Origin: Chryseobacterium oryzae
Lineage (GTDB): Bacteria > Bacteroidota > Bacteroidia > Flavobacteriales > Weeksellaceae
Reading direction: 5' to 3'
Assembly: GCF_022811665.1 (NCBI RefSeq)
Contig: NZ_CP094529.1
Location: 1,860,001 to 1,924,000 of the forward strand
DNA length: 64,000 bases
Below are positions 7,934 through 16,799 of the stretch, piece by piece. The position numbers were made by a program, and so were the translations under genes. Within the stretch, counting starts at the first letter, position 1; each line of letters starts with the position of its first letter. The notes beneath the pieces are model-generated. The model was not told the DNA's origin and ran no database searches. It saw only the letters and a list, made by a program, of their open reading frames with translations.

Positions 7934-10900
7934 TTAATTCAAATAAAACTCATACTTATTTAAAAGCTGAATCTCCTTTATAAGATCTCCATTAAGATCG
8001 ACAGACTGTTTCATAGATTGTAATTCTATTTGAGAGTCATCATCATTGTTTTTAATAAAAAACTTAATTTTCTGTGAACCTTGATTTCTCTCCAGAACAG
8101 TACGGAAAAAGTTTAAATCTTCCGGACGGAAATCCATCACATCCATTACTAAAGAAATACTTTTGGCGTATTTTTCAAAAGCTTCCTGTAGCTCAATTAC
8201 CTCATTTACATTCACAAAAACTCTTCCGTCTTTTACCTGTGCAAATTTTATTTTTAAAATAACAAACCGCTGTACTTCAAGCTTTTCTTTCAGTTTCATA
8301 TAATCTCTATCGCCTAATCTGAAAGAATAAGATCCTGAATAATCTTCCAAGGTAAGAAAAGCCACTTTTTCACCACTTCTGAAACCGTCTTTTACCACAT
8401 ATTCAGTTATTAAGCCTGCCACAGTATATTCTTTTCCGCCACCGCCGTTTTCTCTTTCTTTCTGAATTGTTTTCCAGTCTTTTTTCTTTTCTTCAAAGAG
8501 TTCTTCCTGTTTGTTGGCAAAAGCCTGCTCTTTATAAGTATCAACCTCATCCAGATTCAAAAATCCGAAAATACCCTTTGGTTCTGCTTTTTTAGTGATT
8601 TCTTCAATAATTTCTTCCTCTTCTCCCGCCACAATATCATCCGAAATAATTTCTGCTAAATCTGTTAAATCTTCCGTTTTATCCTGCTCAATAATCGGAA
8701 CCTCCTCAATAATAGGTTTTATCTCCTCACCTTTTTCCAATACTGCATTTTTAGACAGTTGCCCCTGCATAAACTGGAACTGATATTTGAATTCATCAAG
8801 CGGATGTGCCGAAAGGTAGAAGCCAATAATTTCTTTTTCTTTATTGAGCTTATGCATGTTTGGCCACTCCGGACAAGGAAGCAATTTTGGCTGCTCAATC
8901 TGAACTTCTTCGGCAAAATCGGCAAAAAGAGAATTCTCCATTTCGTTTTTACTTTCCTGAAAACTTTGTCCGTAACGGATCAATCTTTCTAAATTGGTTC
9001 TTCCAGCCATATCAATATCAAAATACTGACCGCGGTGATAGGCATCCAATTCATCAAAAGCTCCTGCCAAAACCAAACTTTCGGCTACTCTTTTATTCAT
9101 TTGGGAAGGTAAAATTCTTTCAAAAAAATCATAAATATTTTTGAATTTTCCGTTTTCTCTTTCTTTCGTAATCGCTTCACTTGGTCCCTCTCCAATTCCT
9201 TTAATCGCTCCAAGACCAAAACGGATCTGCCCTTTTTCGTTTACAGAAAATTTATACTGAGATTCATTCACATCAGGCCCCAAAACATCTACACCAATAT
9301 TTTTACAGTCTTCCATAAACATGGTAATAGAGTCGGTATTGTTAATGTTATTGCTCATTACACTCGCCATATATTCTGCCGGATAATTGGCCTTCAGATA
9401 AGCAGTCTGATAAGCAATGAAGGCGTAGCAAGTAGAGTGAGATTTGTTGAAAGCATATTCTGCAAAGGCTTTCCAGTCATTCCAGATTTTTTCTAAACGT
9501 TCTTCATTAAGGTTATTTTTCCTTCCGCCCTCAATAAATTTCGGGTACATTTTGTTCAGAACGTCTATCTGCTTTTTACCCATTGCTTTTCTCAGCGTAT
9601 CGGCTTCACCTTTGGTAAAGTTCGCCAGTTTTTGAGAAAGAAGCATTACCTGCTCCTGATAAACGGTAATACCATAAGTTTCTTTTAAATATTCTTCGGT
9701 TTCGGGTAAATCGTAAACAATTTCCTCAATTCCGTGTTTACGGTTAATAAAATTCGGAATATATTTAATAGGTCCCGGGCGATAAAGGGCGTTCATAGCA
9801 ATGAGATCGGCAAAAACCGTAGGCTTCAGTTCTCGCATATATTTCTGCATTCCCGGACTTTCATACTGGAAAATCCCGACCGTTCTTCCTTCTTTAAAAA
9901 GCTGATAGGTTTTTGCATCATCAAGCGGAATCAAATCCGGATCAATATCAACATTATATCTGGCTTTTACCAGTTTTAAGGCATCTTTTATAATGGTTAA
10001 AGTTCTGAGCCCCAAAAAGTCCATCTTCAAAAGTCCTGCACTTTCTGCCACCGAGTTATCAAACTGAGACACCAAAATATCAGCATCTTTTGCCGCAATG
10101 GTTACAGGAACCAAATTACTTACATCTTCAGGTGTAATGATGACCCCGCATGCGTGAATTCCTGTATTTCTGATGCAGCCTTCCATCTTTTTGGCACTTG
10201 CCAACACATCGTGTCGGGCATCATCTGGAGTATTCAGAACGTATTTCATCTCATCAACGAGCTGCTGTTCTTCCGGCTTCAGTTTATCATATTTAGATAA
10301 AGCTTTGGCAATATTCATCCCCGGACTTGGCGGGATAAGCTTCGCAATATTATTGGTATCGGGAATCGGCACATCTAAAACTCTTCCGGCATCCTTAATT
10401 GCCGATTTGCCACCCAAAACAGAATAAGTAATAATCTGCGCCACCTGAGTTTTACCGTATTTTTCTACCACCCATTTAATGATTTTATCTCGACCTTCAT
10501 CATCGAAGTCAATATCAATATCGGGCATAGAAACCCTTTCCGGATTCAAAAATCTTTCAAAAAGAAGATCGTATTTTATAGGATCTACATTGGTAATCCC
10601 AATACAATACGCAACGGCAGAACCTGCTGCAGAACCACGACCGGGACCTACCCAAACTCCCATTTTACGGGCTTCGTTACAGAAATCCTGCACAATCAAA
10701 AAGTAACCCGGATAGCCCGTATTGGCAACTACTTCCAGTTCGAAATCAAGACGTTCTTTTATTTCGGGAGTAATTCCGGTTGCTTCGTATCTTTTTTTTG
10801 CACCTTCGTATGTTAAATGAGTTAAATAGGCCATTTCGCCCCGCTTTCCGCCATCTATATCATCTTCAGGATGAATAAACTGTTCCGGAATATCAAATTT

Positions 10901-12604
10901 CGGCAAAAGAACATCTCTTTTTAAAGTATAGGGTTTAAATTTAGCCGTAAATTCTTCATATGCCTCAAAAGCATCGGGATAGGCTAAAAATGCTTCTTTA
11001 ATTTCATCAGAATTTTTGATGTAATACTCGCCTGTCGCCAAACCTCTTCTTTTACCAAAACCTTTACCTACAGGCGTTGTAAGCTTCTCTCCGTCTTTAA
11101 TACAGCTTACGATATCCTGAATATTGGCATCATCTTTATTGGTATAAAAAGTTTCGTTCTGAGCTAAAATTTTAACACTGTATTTATCTGCAAAATGAAG
11201 TAAAACATCATTCAAATGTTCTTCTTCGGGCAGCTTGTGATTTTGAATCTGAACATAGAAATCATCTAGAAAAGTATCTTTCCACCATTTGAAAAGCTCC
11301 TCTCCTTTCTGTTCACCAGTATTGAGAATAGCATCCGGAATATCCCCGTGAATCCCCGATGTTAAAGCAATAACTCCTTCCTTATATTCAGCAATAAGTT
11401 CACGGCTGATCCTTGGAACTCCAAAATAAAAGCCTTTGAGAAAACCGATACTTGAAAGTTTAGCTAAATTTTTATATCCGTTAAAATCTTTTGCCAGCAA
11501 AACCACCTGTGTTCTTCTGTCCGGATCATCTTTGGTAAACTGCTTCTGTTCGTAGCGGTCTGAAATGTAAAATTCGCAGCCTACAACCGGTATCAAAGGT
11601 TCTGAAACAGGTTCTTCTTCATTAAATTCTTCTCCCTTTTCTTCTGCTTCCTGTTTTTTTACCAGATATTCTTTATGCTTTTTCGCCCGGTCACCATTCG
11701 CACCTTCTATTGCCGAAACAAACTTGAAAGCCCCCATCATATTCCCCAAATCTACCATTCCCACAGCAGGAAAATTGTCGTCTGCGGCTTTTTTAATTAA
11801 ATCATTAAAACTAGAAGTAGCCGTTAAAGTAGAAAAAACACTGTGATTATTAAAATTAAAATATTTTCCAAGATCAATATCTTCAACACTTCCAAAATCC
11901 TGTTGCTTTTTCTTACTGTTGAAGTCTGCAACCTGCCTTCTGATAACAATATTGAAAGGCTTGATCGGATTGGGATAAAGCGTTTTAAAATAAGAGAGCT
12001 GATCTTCAGAAATTTTTAAAATCTCCGCCGGAATTACCCCGATTCTCATCATTTCAAAGAAAACCTGAGCCGTTGCATTAACATCGGCAGCCGCATTGTG
12101 AGCTTCATCAAATTTATGACCGTATAGTTTTTCATACAATTCTTCCAGTTTGGGAGATTTGTAACGTCCACCTTTTCCGCCACCAAGCTGACAATAATCT
12201 GTCCCCAGAATCATGGTATCGGCTTTAGGCTTTTCCTGAAGGTTATCCTTTATATTTTTTCGGTAAAACTCGGCTCCTACGATGTTATAGTCAAACTCCA
12301 CATTATGTCCGGAAACTACTCTTACTTTTTCTAAAACTTTAGAAAATTCGTTAAGAATTTCTTCCAGATTGCGACCTTCTTCCTGAGCAATTTTGGTGGT
12401 AATCCCGTGAATTCTTGCCGCGTTGAAAGGAATATCATATCCTTCCGGTTTTATGATATAATCCTGATTTTCAATTAAAGTTCCGTCATCATCATGCAGC
12501 TGCCATGCAATCTGCACCATTCTTGGCCAGTTATCTGAATCCGAAAGAGGAGCGTTGAAATTCTTTGGTAAACCCGTGGTTTCTGTGTCAAAAACTAAAT
12601 ACAT
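7934..12604 (-). CDS. dnaE: DNA polymerase III alpha subunit with fused N-terminal 3'-5' exonuclease
   Basis: The 1556-residue replicative polymerase begins with a DEDDh exonuclease domain (about 1-180): FDTETTGLP supplies D and E, HNVEFD the next acid, and HNAAADVNAT the final His/Asp. The PHP region (from about 250) lacks the usual HxH and TDHGN ligands, reading NNHSVFS and VDLGN. The polymerase core carries MPDIDIDFDD catalytic acids and the RPGPIKYIPNFI segment. An OB fold (YTVAGLITEYVVKDG) lies near residues 1370-1450. Fusion of proofreading to DnaE is known in Flavobacteriia, and this length fits that form rather than the roughly 1160 residues of E. coli DnaE. A TAACTTTA -7-like box lies at 12644-12651. 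Confidence 0.97.
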   Translation of the reverse strand: MYLVFDTETTGLPKNFNAPLSDSDNWPRMVQIAWQLHDDDGTLIENQDYIIKPEGYDIPFNAARIHGITTKIAQEEGRNLEEILNEFSKVLEKVRVVSGHNVEFDYNIVGAEFYRKNIKDNLQEKPKADTMILGTDYCQLGGGKGGRYKSPKLEELYEKLYGHKFDEAHNAAADVNATAQVFFEMMRIGVIPAEILKISEDQLSYFKTLYPNPIKPFNIVIRRQVADFNSKKKQQDFGSVEDIDLGKYFNFNNHSVFSTLTATSSFNDLIKKAADDNFPAVGMVDLGNMMGAFKFVSAIEGANGDRAKKHKEYLVKKQEAEEKGEEFNEEEPVSEPLIPVVGCEFYISDRYEQKQFTKDDPDRRTQVVLLAKDFNGYKNLAKLSSIGFLKGFYFGVPRISRELIAEYKEGVIALTSGIHGDIPDAILNTGEQKGEELFKWWKDTFLDDFYVQIQNHKLPEEEHLNDVLLHFADKYSVKILAQNETFYTNKDDANIQDIVSCIKDGEKLTTPVGKGFGKRRGLATGEYYIKNSDEIKEAFLAYPDAFEAYEEFTAKFKPYTLKRDVLLPKFDIPEQFIHPEDDIDGGKRGEMAYLTHLTYEGAKKRYEATGITPEIKERLDFELEVVANTGYPGYFLIVQDFCNEARKMGVWVGPGRGSAAGSAVAYCIGITNVDPIKYDLLFERFLNPERVSMPDIDIDFDDEGRDKIIKWVVEKYGKTQVAQIITYSVLGGKSAIKDAGRVLDVPIPDTNNIAKLIPPSPGMNIAKALSKYDKLKPEEQQLVDEMKYVLNTPDDARHDVLASAKKMEGCIRNTGIHACGVIITPEDVSNLVPVTIAAKDADILVSQFDNSVAESAGLLKMDFLGLRTLTIIKDALKLVKARYNVDIDPDLIPLDDAKTYQLFKEGRTVGIFQYESPGMQKYMRELKPTVFADLIAMNALYRPGPIKYIPNFINRKHGIEEIVYDLPETEEYLKETYGITVYQEQVMLLSQKLANFTKGEADTLRKAMGKKQIDVLNKMYPKFIEGGRKNNLNEERLEKIWNDWKAFAEYAFNKSHSTCYAFIAYQTAYLKANYPAEYMASVMSNNINNTDSITMFMEDCKNIGVDVLGPDVNESQYKFSVNEKGQIRFGLGAIKGIGEGPSEAITKERENGKFKNIYDFFERILPSQMNKRVAESLVLAGAFDELDAYHRGQYFDIDMAGRTNLERLIRYGQSFQESKNEMENSLFADFAEEVQIEQPKLLPCPEWPNMHKLNKEKEIIGFYLSAHPLDEFKYQFQFMQGQLSKNAVLEKGEEIKPIIEEVPIIEQDKTEDLTDLAEIISDDIVAGEEEEIIEEITKKAEPKGIFGFLNLDEVDTYKEQAFANKQEELFEEKKKDWKTIQKERENGGGGKEYTVAGLITEYVVKDGFRSGEKVAFLTLEDYSGSYSFRLGDRDYMKLKEKLEVQRFVILKIKFAQVKDGRVFVNVNEVIELQEAFEKYAKSISLVMDVMDFRPEDLNFFRTVLERNQGSQKIKFFIKNNDDDSQIELQSMKQSVDLNGDLIKEIQLLNKYEFYLN

Positions 12605-12711
12605 GTAACTTTTTTCTAGCTTTTTATTTTAAAAAAGAGAATGTAAAGTTAGGGTAATTTTTCAGTTATAACAATATCTGGATGTAGTCTTCCAGACTAA
12701 AACTGCAATAA

Positions 12712-12740
12712 AAAATCCTCAAACCATACGGAATGAGGAT
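12712..12740 (-). terminator. Terminator downstream of the DUF808 gene
   Basis: ATCCTCA (12715-12721) pairs with TGAGGAT (12734-12740). On the minus strand a T-rich tail follows. It lies 20 bases beyond the stop of the gene at 12761. Confidence 0.8.
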
Positions 12741-12760
12741 GTATCAGTATTTTAGTGAAT

Positions 12761-13669
12761 TTAAACTTTTTTGGTAGCCAGAGTATATATTTTTTTTCCA
12801 GCACTTATCAAAATCAAAGCTATTAAACCGCCTGTAAGACCGTAAATAATATGTTTAAGCATTTCATTCCAATCTGGTAAAACATGATGAAGTACGGCTA
12901 TATTATGATCGAAAATTCCCCCTGCAACCAAGATTAAAGCAATAGTTCCGACTACGCCCAAAGCCTTAATCACGAAAGGAAGAGCTTTTACAAGCAAATG
13001 TCCTAATTTACTTATTATACCTTTATCGTTACTTTTTTTAATCAGTTTAAAACCAGCATCATCCATTCTAACAATGAGTGCGACAATTCCATAAACCCCA
13101 ATCGTTGCAATAATGGAAACAATAGAAACGGTAACAATTTCCACTAGAAAAGGATCAAATTGAGATTTTAAGCTTTCGTAACCTGTTTTTGCAGAAGCAA
13201 GTGCTATGATGACGATTTCCAGAGAAAGAATAAAATCTGTTGTGATGGCAGATTTTACTTTTGTTTTTTCTGCAACTTCGCCATCTTCCACAACATCATC
13301 CGATTCTTCTATAACTTCCTGTCCTTTTTTCTCTCTGTGAAATAAAAATTCTACAATTTTTTCTACTCCTTCGTATGCAAGGTAAAATCCACCAATAATT
13401 AAAATAAAACTAATTGCCGGAGAATAGAGCCATTCTAAAAGAAATACAAAAGGTATAATAATCAATTTATTGATGAATGACCCCTTCATAATCTTCATTA
13501 GTACCGGAATTTCTCTTGAAGATAGGAAACCGGTGGCTTTTTCTGCATTTACCGCAAGATCGTCCCCAAGAATTCCTGCTGTTTTTTGGGTTGCAATCTT
13601 ACTTGTAACCGCTACATCATCCATTAAAGCAGCAATATCGTCTAAAATTGCAAAAAAACCTGAAGCCAT
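12761..13669 (-). CDS. DUF808 (YedI-like) inner-membrane protein
   Basis: This 302-residue polytopic protein starts MASGFFAILDDIAALMDDVA, the conserved opening of the DUF808/YedI family. The VTSKIATQKTAGILGDDLAVNAE segment is also typical of the family. About six hydrophobic segments follow, separated by an acidic cytoplasmic loop (EESDDVVEDGEVAEKTK, about 120-138). The family is widespread and its biochemical role is unknown. The gene stands alone between terminators, and a good -7 box (TACTTTTG) lies about 36 bases upstream. Confidence 0.88.
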   Translation of the reverse strand: MASGFFAILDDIAALMDDVAVTSKIATQKTAGILGDDLAVNAEKATGFLSSREIPVLMKIMKGSFINKLIIIPFVFLLEWLYSPAISFILIIGGFYLAYEGVEKIVEFLFHREKKGQEVIEESDDVVEDGEVAEKTKVKSAITTDFILSLEIVIIALASAKTGYESLKSQFDPFLVEIVTVSIVSIIATIGVYGIVALIVRMDDAGFKLIKKSNDKGIISKLGHLLVKALPFVIKALGVVGTIALILVAGGIFDHNIAVLHHVLPDWNEMLKHIIYGLTGGLIALILISAGKKIYTLATKKV

Positions 13670-13704
13670 ATTTTAAGTAATTTTTAATCTTTGTTAATAC
13701 CCCG

Positions 13705-13712
13705 CAAAAGTA
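13705..13712 (-). promoter_or_regulatory. -7 promoter element for the DUF808 gene
   Basis: The minus-strand sequence TACTTTTG matches the Bacteroidota -7 consensus TAnnTTTG. It sits about 35 bases before the ATG at 13669. Confidence 0.6.
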
Positions 13713-13824
13713 TAGATTTTTTTAGGATAAATTTTAATTTTGGCAACTTTTCGATTCTGTTTTCAGCATAAAAGATTGAATAATTCCTCATTAGAAATTA
13801 TAGTTTTCTTTATATCTTTACTTA

Positions 13825-14685
13825 ATGAAAAAACTGGTTCTGAAATTCCCTATTATTTTTTTAGGATTAAGTGTTTTTATTTTGAATTCTTGCAACACAA
13901 AATTTCGGGTTTGGGTGGGAAATAATAGTCAGAAAATCTACAATTTGAAATATGGCGAACATAAACGCCAAAAAATGGACATTTTTTTACCCGCAGAATA
14001 TTCTAAAGATTCTCCTGTCGTTTTGCTTGTGCATGGTGGTGCATGGAAATACGGACGCAAAGAACACATGATTAATATTCAGAAATTGTTGTTTGAAAAT
14101 AGCATTCCAAGCATCAACATCAATTACCGTTTGGTTTCTAAAAATATTACTTACAGAGATCAGCTAGAAGATATTCATTCAGCGATTGAAAAATTCAATT
14201 CTCTTTCGGAAAAAGCCGAGCTTCTTCCAAATCATTATATCATTTTGGGCGAAAGTGCAGGAGGACATCTTGCTTTGCTTTACGGGTACAGAAACCCAGA
14301 AAGAATTAAAAAAATCATCTCTCTAAGTGCGCCCACAGACTTCTATTCTTCAGAATATTTGCATTCTTTTTATTCCAGATACACTTCTAGAACTGTACAA
14401 AAAATGGTAGGTTCGAACTTTAACCGAAAAAATCTCTCGGAAGAATTCAAAACAGCAAGTCCGATAGCAAATATCAGTAATGTTCCGACTCTATTATTTC
14501 AGGGAAATCAGGATTTTTTAGTGAATTACAGACAAGGTTTAGCATTAGATTCTGCTCTAACTGAAAAGAAAGTTCCCCATCAATTTATTTTTATGGATAA
14601 AACAGGGCACGCTCCGAGATTTTTCAATAAAAAAAAGAGAGATACCATTATATATCCCGCAATTTTGGAATGGATAAAAAAATAA
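13825..14685 (+). CDS. Lipid-anchored alpha/beta hydrolase (esterase/lipase family)
   Basis: The 286-residue protein has a lipoprotein-type leader ending LNSC near residues 19-22. It carries the HGGAW oxyanion motif of hormone-sensitive-lipase/BD-FAE-type esterases (about residue 71-75). The nucleophile elbow is GESAGG (about 144-149), and the acid and His are likely QDFLV and GHAPRF near the C-terminus. Its role is probably hydrolysis of short acyl esters at the cell envelope, with unknown substrate. It is expressed alone and ends in a bidirectional terminator shared with the convergent dedA gene. A near-consensus TATCTTTA lies just upstream. Confidence 0.87.
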   Translation: MKKLVLKFPIIFLGLSVFILNSCNTKFRVWVGNNSQKIYNLKYGEHKRQKMDIFLPAEYSKDSPVVLLVHGGAWKYGRKEHMINIQKLLFENSIPSININYRLVSKNITYRDQLEDIHSAIEKFNSLSEKAELLPNHYIILGESAGGHLALLYGYRNPERIKKIISLSAPTDFYSSEYLHSFYSRYTSRTVQKMVGSNFNRKNLSEEFKTASPIANISNVPTLLFQGNQDFLVNYRQGLALDSALTEKKVPHQFIFMDKTGHAPRFFNKKKRDTIIYPAILEWIKK

Positions 14686-14716
14686 CCCGCAAAAATGCAG
14701 GTTATTCTATTTTTTA
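14681..14716. terminator. Bidirectional terminator between the esterase and dedA genes
   Basis: AATAACC (14681-14687) pairs with GGTTATT (14700-14706), flanked by A and T runs on both sides. The plus-strand esterase stop codon lies inside the left arm. Confidence 0.8.
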
Positions 14717-15433
14717 ATCTTCTTCTTTATCTATAAGCTCTTCCAGTCTTTCGTCTTCAAGTTTTGGATTTCCTTTTGGGGCTCCAAATACAAATTTAAG
14801 AATAACAGGGACAGTGGTAATAAGAACAATAACGATAATGATAAATTCCAGTTTATCCTTTAAATCTATTCCAAACTGAGCTCGGAAAAGTTCATTAAGA
14901 TAATGTCCGGCAAAAATCAGGATAAAAGACCATAATATACCCCCAATGATGTTATCTCTTACGAACTGTTTTCTGTCCATCTTTACAATCCCTGCAACAA
15001 TCGGCATAAAAGTTCTTACAACCGGTAAAAATCTAGCCATTATAATTGCCAAAGCCCCATTTTTTTCAAAAAAATCGTGAGCCTGATACAAATATTTCTT
15101 TTTGAAGAGCATTGTATCTTTTTTATTGTACAAAGCAGGACCTGTTTTACGCCCGAACCAATACCCTACCTGATTACCAACAATTGCAGCAAAAGCAACC
15201 GCAGAAGATAATAATGTAGTATCTAAAAAATCACTACCTGTAGAACCAAAAGTTTCTTTAATAATTTCAACGGCGTAAATTCCTGACACGAAAAGCAGTG
15301 AGTCTCCCGGTAAGAAAAACCCAATAAATAAACCTGTTTCGGCAAATACGATGAATAAAATAAGCCAAAACCCTCCCATTTTAATATAAAGTTCAGGGTT
15401 TAATAAATCTTTCCAACTATTGATATCTTCCAT
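14714..15433 (-). CDS. DedA-family membrane protein
   Basis: This 239-residue protein is a DedA/SNARE-associated (VTT fold) membrane protein, a group linked to lipid-carrier scrambling and membrane homeostasis. Visible hallmarks are the FLPGDSLLF re-entrant segment (about 40-48), GNQVGYWFGRKTG (about 85-97), and ARFLPVVRTFMPIVAG (about 133-148), which supplies the conserved Arg and Pro. About five membrane segments are present, followed by a charged C-terminal tail rich in Glu. A TATTTTTG promoter box lies at 15450-15457. Which lipid carrier it acts on cannot be told. Confidence 0.9.
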   Translation of the reverse strand: MEDINSWKDLLNPELYIKMGGFWLILFIVFAETGLFIGFFLPGDSLLFVSGIYAVEIIKETFGSTGSDFLDTTLLSSAVAFAAIVGNQVGYWFGRKTGPALYNKKDTMLFKKKYLYQAHDFFEKNGALAIIMARFLPVVRTFMPIVAGIVKMDRKQFVRDNIIGGILWSFILIFAGHYLNELFRAQFGIDLKDKLEFIIIVIVLITTVPVILKFVFGAPKGNPKLEDERLEELIDKEED

Positions 15434-15449
15434 AAATAATGATGTGTAG

Positions 15450-15457
15450 CAAAAATA
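15450..15457 (-). promoter_or_regulatory. -7 promoter element for dedA
   Basis: The minus-strand sequence TATTTTTG fits TAnnTTTG and lies 16 bases upstream of the ATG at 15433, implying a very short leader. Confidence 0.6.
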
Positions 15458-15519
15458 AGCTTAATACTCTTGAAAAGGAAATATATTAGCATATTTTAAC
15501 GAAAATTCTTATACCAGAT

Positions 15520-16632
15520 TTATAGGTCTAAATCGTCTTCTGAAACCGCTGTTCCGTCTGCCATTAAAAATGCTTTTAAAAATGGAGTAAGGTTACCATT
15601 CATTACCGCATCTACATCGGAGGTTTCATAACCCGAACGGACATCTTTTACGAGTTTATATGGATGCATCACATAATTTCGGATCTGACTTCCCCATTCT
15701 ATTTTCATTTTATTGGCTTCAATCTCGTTTCGGGCTTTCATTCTCTCTTCAAGTTCCATTTCATATAACCTAGAACGCAACAACTGCATGGCTTTTTCTT
15801 TATTCTGAAGCTGAGATCGAGATTCTGAATTTTCGATGATAATTCCTGTAGGAGCGTGACGAAGACGAACTGCTGTTTCCACTTTATTTACATTCTGTCC
15901 TCCAGCTCCGGAACTACGCATGGTTTCAAAAGAAATGTCTGCAGGGTTAATATTAATTTCTATGGTATCGTCTACCAAAGGATAAACATATACAGATACA
16001 AAACTGGTATGTCGTTTCGCATTAGAATCGAAAGGAGAAATTCTTACCAAACGGTGTACTCCGTTTTCGCCTCGTAGATATCCAAAGGCAAATTCACCTT
16101 CAATTTCCAGCGTAACCGTTTTTACCCCTGCAACATCACCTTCCTGAAAGTTCAGCTCACGTATTTTATAGCCTTGTTTTTCTGCCCACATGGTGTACAT
16201 TCTCATAAGCATCGAAGCCCAATCGCAACTTTCAGTTCCCCCTGCACCCGCTGTAATTTGTAAAACAGCAGACAACTCGTCGCCTTCATTAGAAAGCATA
16301 TTTTTGAATTCTAAATCTTCTATTTTTTCCAAAAGCCAAGGAAAAGACTCGTCTAGTTCTTTTTCGGATTCGGGATCTTCTTTGGCAAACTCTATTAAAA
16401 CCTGCAAATCTTCAAACTGAGTATTGATTTCTTCGTAAGCTTCCACCCATTTCTTTTTAGAACGAAGCTGTTTCAAAAATGCTTCTGCCGTTTTAGGATT
16501 ATCCCAAAATTCGGGAGCAGCTGTTTTTTCGTCATCATTAGAAATTTCAATCTTCTTTTTATCAATCTGAAGGTATCTGTGAAGATCTTCTATTCTTAGC
16601 TGAGTATCTTTTATTTGTTCGTTATTAATCAC
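15520..16632 (-). CDS. prfB: Peptide chain release factor 2
   Basis: RF2 recognises UGA/UAA and triggers peptide release. The catalytic GGQ lies in [18 protein letters not shown], and [17 protein letters not shown] is the conserved domain before it. I place the start at the GTG at 16632 (370 residues), not the ATG at 16695. A TATTTTTG promoter box (16648-16655) lies between the two, and 370 residues fits the family better. The N-terminal segment reads through [10 protein letters not shown] in one frame. The in-frame UGA and +1 shift used by many bacteria to autoregulate prfB is therefore absent. The gene is monocistronic as far as can be seen. Confidence 0.95.
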   Translation of the reverse strand: MINNEQIKDTQLRIEDLHRYLQIDKKKIEISNDDEKTAAPEFWDNPKTAEAFLKQLRSKKKWVEAYEEINTQFEDLQVLIEFAKEDPESEKELDESFPWLLEKIEDLEFKNMLSNEGDELSAVLQITAGAGGTESCDWASMLMRMYTMWAEKQGYKIRELNFQEGDVAGVKTVTLEIEGEFAFGYLRGENGVHRLVRISPFDSNAKRHTSFVSVYVYPLVDDTIEININPADISFETMRSSGAGGQNVNKVETAVRLRHAPTGIIIENSESRSQLQNKEKAMQLLRSRLYEMELEERMKARNEIEANKMKIEWGSQIRNYVMHPYKLVKDVRSGYETSDVDAVMNGNLTPFLKAFLMADGTAVSEDDLDL

Positions 16633-16647
16633 AATTATGATTTTTTG

Positions 16648-16655
16648 CAAAAATA
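16648..16655 (-). promoter_or_regulatory. -7 promoter element deciding the prfB start
   Basis: TATTTTTG on the minus strand lies 16 bases upstream of the GTG at 16632 and downstream of the ATG at 16695. Transcripts from this promoter would not contain the upstream ATG. Confidence 0.6.
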
Positions 16656-16744
16656 CGGATAAATTAGAATTGAAAACTTCAATATGAATAATCACTCAAT
16701 TTGAAGTTCCTGCTCGTTAAAATCCGTTATTAATTATAATTTCT

Positions 16745-16776
16745 AAAAAAAATCCTTTCAAATTTCTCTGAAAGGA
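16745..16776 (-). terminator. Terminator downstream of rny
   Basis: TCCTTTCA (16753-16760) pairs with TGAAAGGA (16769-16776). Eight T residues follow on the minus strand. Confidence 0.85.
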
Positions 16777-16799
16777 CTCATATTATTTTGTAACCTGAA

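Noticed and set aside
8595..9144. Several plus-strand open frames inside dnaE
   Set aside because: They are antisense shadows with low-complexity or unconserved translations.
7934..12604. Intein in the unusually long DnaE
   Set aside because: The extra length is the N-terminal exonuclease and normal domains; no intein splice motifs are visible.
15520..16695. Programmed +1 frameshift in prfB
   Set aside because: The reading frame is continuous through [10 protein letters not shown] with no in-frame UGA.
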